Source: Rhizobium sp. G21 (GTDB lineage Bacteria; Pseudomonadota; Alphaproteobacteria; Rhizobiales; Rhizobiaceae). From it: 64,000 nucleotides of DNA. The stretch's first letter is position 1, and every line of letters begins with the position of its first letter. The DNA lies in the NCBI RefSeq assembly GCF_014158035.1, contig NZ_JACFXW010000001.1, positions 1,984,001 through 2,048,000 of the forward strand, written 5' to 3'. The notes beneath the pieces were generated by a model. The model saw nothing but the letters and a program-made list of their open reading frames with translations. It was not told the DNA's origin and made no database searches. Position numbers and translations under genes: made by a program. Of the stretch, positions 60,805 to 64,000 are shown one piece after another.

Positions 60805-61550
60805 TCAGGCGGGCCAAACGGCCTGGCGCGCATAGGATTCGCCAGTTCCGTTGCCCCTCATGTCATCGCCGTCGCCGGCCAGGCGCGCGAGCATGGAATA
60901 TTTGTTGATGCGCATATCGTGCCGACCGCGCTGGGAGATGACGCCACGACCGATCAGGCTGGTGATCGTGCGCGACACGGTCTCGATGGTTAGGCCGAGA
61001 TAGTCGGCCATGTCCAGCCGCGTCATGGGCACGTCGATCTCCATTATGTCGGAGCGCCCCCCGGCCTCCTGTCCGCCAGGCGCATCAGGAAGGTGCAAAT
61101 GCGCTCTTCGGCGTTCTTGCGCGATAACATCACCATTTGTTCCTGCGCGCCAGCCATTTCGTCGCAGAGCTTGGCAAAAAATTGCGGTCTCAGCTCAGGC
61201 GACAGATTGATGGCCTGCTGGAAGGAGGCTGCGGAGAAACGGCGCACTTTCACCGAGTTGACGGCTTCGGCGCTGTAGAGATAGCGATCGCGAATGGATA
61301 CGCCCAGGATGTCGCCGGGATAGAGAAAGCCGGTGATGGCGCGCCGGCCATCGCCGATGATGCGGAACACCCGCAGAACGCCTTCGACGACCTCGAACAC
61401 GTGACTGGCGGGATCGCCCTCCCAGACCAGGCCGCATCCCGCCGCGAAGGATTCGGCCGGGCGATCGGAAAAGATCGACGACAAGGTGACTTCGGGCGCC
61501 ATGGACGCGGCGTTCAGGGGACGGCAAAAGGAAGCGGCTTCCGACAACAT
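60805..61550 (-). CDS. fixK: FixK-like Crp/Fnr regulator, frameshifted
   Basis: A 248-residue Crp/Fnr-family activator. The sensory barrel includes [46 protein letters not shown]. The helix-turn-helix [24 protein letters not shown] keeps the E..SR residues that read TTGAT-type boxes. The N-terminal Fe-S cysteine cluster of Fnr is not present, so it is of the FixK type. The frame breaks at about 61065-61070; one base gives [28 protein letters not shown] lies upstream of the ATG. A K-box lies 84-99 bp upstream. Confidence 0.88.
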
Positions 61551-61633
61551 GTGAATTCTCCTCGTCTGTTGTCGTCAATATCCACTCGCCGCGTTACACA
61601 CGGACGATTTGTCTGTTATGAAACGTGCAATCG

Positions 61634-61649
61634 TGTGACAGTTTGTAAC
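61634..61649 (-). promoter_or_regulatory. K-box-like FxkR site between fixK and fxkR
   Basis: On the fixK strand it reads GTTACA-AACT-GTCACA. The FxkR K-box in Rhizobium etli is GTTACA-N4-GTTACA (from memory), so there is one mismatch. As heptamers on the other strand, TGTGACA and TGTAACA are 10 bp apart, the standard layout for OmpR-family regulators. It could serve both fixK and fxkR. Confidence 0.62.
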
Positions 61650-61679
61650 AAGCCGAATCCAGCGGAAAGTGATGACAGA

Positions 61680-62408
61680 ATGACCGGGGCGTCCAGTCAG
61701 AAGGAGCACATTCTCGTTGTCGACGACGACCAGCGCATCCGACAGATGCTGGCGCGCTATTTCGAGGATGAGGGCTATCGCGTGACCGCCGTCGCCGATG
61801 GCGCCGCCATGCGCGACGCGCTGAGAAGCGACGCTTTCGACATCGTCCTGCTTGACCTGATGCTGCCCGGCGAAAGCGGGCTCGAGCTGGCGCGGGATAT
61901 CAGGGCGCGATTCGAGACTCCCATCATCATGCTGACGGGCAAGGACGACGTGCTCGACCGCATCGTCGGACTCGAACTCGGCGCCGACGATTATATGAGC
62001 AAGCCCTTCCATCTCCGGGAAGTGCTGGCGCGGATCCGCACCGTGCTGCGCCGGCGCGCGCCGCCGCGTCAGGAAGCGCCGGTCGAGGCCGATCAGGTGA
62101 TCTTCGAAGGCTGGACGCTGGATCTGTCCCGGCGCTCGCTCACCCGCGCCGACGGGCAGATGGTGGATCTCACCACCGGCGAATTCGACATGCTCGCAGT
62201 GATGGCGCGCAATGCCGGCCGCGTGCTGAGCCGGGACCGGCTGATGGACCTGACCCGGGGCCGCAACCTGGAGGCTTTCGACCGCACCATCGACGCCCAG
62301 ATCGCCCGCTTGAGAAAGAAGATCGAAGACGATCCGGGCAATCCGCAGATCATCAAATCGGTTCGCGGAATAGGCTATGTCTTCACGTCGCGGCTGGAGC
62401 CTTCCTGA
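61680..62408 (+). CDS. fxkR: FxkR-like OmpR/PhoB-family response regulator
   Basis: A 242-residue regulator. The receiver HILVVDDDQRIRQMLARYFEDEGY has the phosphoacceptor Asp in IVLLDLMLPGESG and Lys in YMSKPFH. The C-terminal winged helix includes VDLTTGEFDMLAVMARNAGRVLSRDRLMDLTRGR and DRTIDAQIARLRKKIEDDP. No kinase is beside it on its strand; the divergent hybrid FixL is the likely phosphodonor, as in R. etli where FxkR links hFixL to fixK. The FxkR name rests on that locus layout and the K-box. Confidence 0.82.
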   Translation: MTGASSQKEHILVVDDDQRIRQMLARYFEDEGYRVTAVADGAAMRDALRSDAFDIVLLDLMLPGESGLELARDIRARFETPIIMLTGKDDVLDRIVGLELGADDYMSKPFHLREVLARIRTVLRRRAPPRQEAPVEADQVIFEGWTLDLSRRSLTRADGQMVDLTTGEFDMLAVMARNAGRVLSRDRLMDLTRGRNLEAFDRTIDAQIARLRKKIEDDPGNPQIIKSVRGIGYVFTSRLEPS

Positions 62409-62413
62409 CGCGG

Positions 62414-62863
62414 TCAGACAATGACATTGACGCAGAGACCGGCGAAGGTGATCGCGCCCTCGGCTTTTTCGGCGACGCGTCGCCACGCTTCGCCTCCCGG
62501 CGACCAGATCCGCATCTGTCTGCAGTTCGAGACACGGGCGCGCTCGGACAATTTGCCGAGGAGGGCTGCGATCACGCCGTCCTCATCGGCGGCGCTGGCG
62601 GTCAGGAACACCGGCGCATCGAGCGTGCGGCCGAAAAGCATGCTCTGGATGGCCTGCGACACGACGAGGCCCTTGACGACGCCGCGTTGATCCACGGCCA
62701 CATGCACCTCGTCATGCAGGCCGGTGGCGCCGCGCCATTCGATGATTCGGCGCACGAAGACACGCCACTCCTCGGCGGCGATCCCGACGCCGCCGCCCTC
62801 GACAAGCACCTGGCATGGGAGGATGTCGGCTTCCATGATGGGTCGAACTGAATAGGCTTCCAT
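62414..62863 (-). CDS. GNAT-like protein of unknown function, 149 aa
   Basis: A 149-residue protein opening with MEAYSVRPIMEADILPCQVL, similar to the start of GNAT acetyltransferases, and continuing with strands VHVAVDQRGVVKGLVVSQAI. No clear acetyl-CoA loop (Q/RxxGxG/A) is visible, so enzymatic activity is doubtful. It converges with the fxkR-like gene. A FixK/FNR-like box lies about 97 bp upstream, suggesting low-oxygen control. I do not recognise the family with confidence. Confidence 0.65.
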   Translation of the reverse strand: MEAYSVRPIMEADILPCQVLVEGGGVGIAAEEWRVFVRRIIEWRGATGLHDEVHVAVDQRGVVKGLVVSQAIQSMLFGRTLDAPVFLTASAADEDGVIAALLGKLSERARVSNCRQMRIWSPGGEAWRRVAEKAEGAITFAGLCVNVIV

Positions 62864-62952
62864 GCCTGCTCCCGAACATAGGCTGAAGACATCAACGGCC
62901 GCAGACGATGCGCGACGTCACGGCATTTTGAGGCGCCATGACGCTTTCTTGT

Positions 62953-62966
62953 TTGATCAATCTCAA
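62953..62966 (-). promoter_or_regulatory. FixK/FNR-like box upstream of the GNAT-like gene
   Basis: On the gene strand: TTGAG-ATTG-ATCAA. The right half is a perfect FNR half-site and the left has one mismatch. A -10-like CAAAAT (62930-62925) lies at about the distance expected from a class II site. Confidence 0.45.
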
Positions 62967-62978
62967 ATACAGCAAAAA

Positions 62979-64000
62979 TCAGGCATGGAAAAAGGAGGAT
63001 TTCGGCACGGTCGTCAGGATGTCGGTCTGGCGGCGCGAGACGAGTTCGGGCAGATGCTCGGCCGCGACCGGACGGCCATAGAGGAATCCCTGGCCCACAG
63101 CGCATCCCATTTCGGTCAGCATATCGTGCTGTCCCGGCGTTTCTATGCCCTCGGCCACGCTTTCGAGGCCGAGATCGCGGGCGAGCGCGATCATGGATTT
63201 GGTGATCACGGCGTCGCTGTGGTTGCTCTGGATATTCTGGATGAAACTGCGATCCAGCTTGAGCGTCGTCAGCGGAAATTGCTGCAGCGAGCTGAGCGAG
63301 GCGTAACCGGTGCCGAAATCGTCGAAGGCGATTCGGACGCCGAGATCGGCCAGACAGCGCAGCGAGCGCAGGCCGCATTCGTCGTTGAGCAACGCGATGG
63401 TTTCGGTGACTTCGAGCTCGATCATCTCGGGGGCGAGATTGTTGACCGACAAGGCGTGCAACACGCGCCGCACCAGCGCGTCGGAACGATACTGGGCGGT
63501 GAAGAGGTTGACGCTGACCCGTTCGAGCGGCACGCCCTGGCGGCGCCACGCGGCGAGCTGGCCCGCCGCCTCGTCGAGAATCCACCAGCCGAGCGGCAGG
63601 GCGAAGCCGTTTTCCTCGACGTCGATCAGGAAGGACTTCGGCAGCAAAAGCCCCCGTTGCGGATCGCTCCAGCGCACGAGAGCCTCCACGGCATGCGCCT
63701 TGCCGGTGTCCATCGACACCTGCGGCTGATAATGCAGCAGGAATTCGCCGCGATCGAGCGCGCGCGCCAGATCCGCCTGGGTATTGCGGCCAGCGGCCGG
63801 CCGCACGAAGGACATCGTGTCGGACGGCGCAGCGAGGACCGAAGCGGGCTGAAGAAAGGCGATCATGCCGGCGCCGTCCGGGGCGGCCCAGGACTGAACG
63901 GATATTTCGACCGCCCGTTCGCCGCCGCCGCCGAGATTGGCGGTGCGGAACAGCGGCTTGCTGACATGGGAATCGCGCCCATGCGCGTAGACCGACATCA
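62979..64000 (-). CDS. EAL-domain cyclic-di-GMP phosphodiesterase, 5' end cut off
   Basis: The last 340 residues of a c-di-GMP phosphodiesterase; the reading frame runs off the window, so an N-terminal sensor or GGDEF domain may lie outside. The EAL domain (from LARALDRGEFLLHYQPQVSMDTGKAHAVEALVRW) has its key residues: EALVRW, VNLFTAQ, ELEVTETIAL, IAFDDFGTGYASLSSL, LKLDRSFI and AEGIET, so it is probably active. It would lower c-di-GMP and oppose cellulose synthesis by the bcs operon about 11 kb away. An internal ATG near 63998 need not be the true start. Confidence 0.85.
   Translation of the reverse strand, partial: MSVYAHGRDSHVSKPLFRTANLGGGGERAVEISVQSWAAPDGAGMIAFLQPASVLAAPSDTMSFVRPAAGRNTQADLARALDRGEFLLHYQPQVSMDTGKAHAVEALVRWSDPQRGLLLPKSFLIDVEENGFALPLGWWILDEAAGQLAAWRRQGVPLERVSVNLFTAQYRSDALVRRVLHALSVNNLAPEMIELEVTETIALLNDECGLRSLRCLADLGVRIAFDDFGTGYASLSSLQQFPLTTLKLDRSFIQNIQSNHSDAVITKSMIALARDLGLESVAEGIETPGQHDMLTEMGCAVGQGFLYGRPVAAEHLPELVSRRQTDILTTVPKSSFFHA

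Overview
This is a 64 kb, high-GC, gene-dense chromosomal window from an alphaproteobacterium, almost certainly of the order Hyphomicrobiales (Rhizobiales). The evidence is a RirA iron regulator with its three-cysteine signature, a PccR-type regulator divergent from pccB, a BcsK/BcsN-type cellulose operon, a Usg protein, and a hybrid FixL next to a FixK-like regulator and a PhoB-like response regulator. I cannot name the genus. No tRNA, rRNA, CRISPR array, prophage or insertion sequence was recognised.

Layout. 0-10 kb: D-glycerate dehydrogenase, an L,D-transpeptidase, PHA depolymerase, a GST, a PfkB kinase, rirA divergent from an orphan ferric-iron binding protein, mmsA, and a GNAT/XRE-cupin pair. 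10-22.6 kb: polA, then a propionyl-CoA assimilation block (pccR, pccB, two tandem small membrane proteins, pccA, methylmalonyl-CoA mutase and epimerase) with a ParDE-like toxin-antitoxin pair inserted between pccA and the mutase. 22.6-26.6 kb: a 730 bp gene-free, repeat-containing stretch, groEL-groES with a degenerate CIRCE, usg and an SGNH hydrolase. 26.6-32.2 kb: a divergent lipid-modification cluster (FAD oxidoreductase, DUF1365, DUF2147 and DUF2177 on one side; DUF1295, a CFA-type methyltransferase and a membrane protein on the other). 32.2-41.5 kb: a NarL-type two-component pair divergent from a sugar ABC transporter, followed by an SMP-30 lactonase and a UxaA-family dehydratase. 41.6-44.2 kb: EamA transporter, MoeB, Crp-like regulator. 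44.4-52.1 kb: bcsA-bcsB-bcsK-bcsN. 52.1-57.7 kb: tam, a LysR/glutaryl-CoA dehydrogenase pair, an Rrf2 regulator, small proteins and an Ldh-family oxidoreductase. 57.8-64 kb: DUF454, then an oxygen-response module (pseudoazurin, hybrid FixL, FixK-like, FxkR-like), a GNAT-like protein and a truncated EAL phosphodiesterase.

How it works together. The propionyl-CoA block, mmsA and PHA depolymerase point to catabolism of odd-chain and branched substrates and of stored polymer through succinyl-CoA. The last 6 kb reads as one signalling chain: heme-PAS kinase to OmpR-type regulator to FixK-like regulator to FixK-box promoters. Candidate sites for each step are visible: a K-box between the fixK-like and fxkR-like genes, and FixK boxes before pseudoazurin, before the GNAT-like gene and, unexpectedly, inside the pcc locus.

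Data quality. Seventeen reading-frame breaks occur in 15 otherwise full-length genes, including the essential groEL. Nearly all are single missing G or C bases beside short G/C runs. Adding the base back gives in-frame proteins of normal family length, so I read these as probable sequence errors, not gene decay. Broken genes are annotated over their full span.
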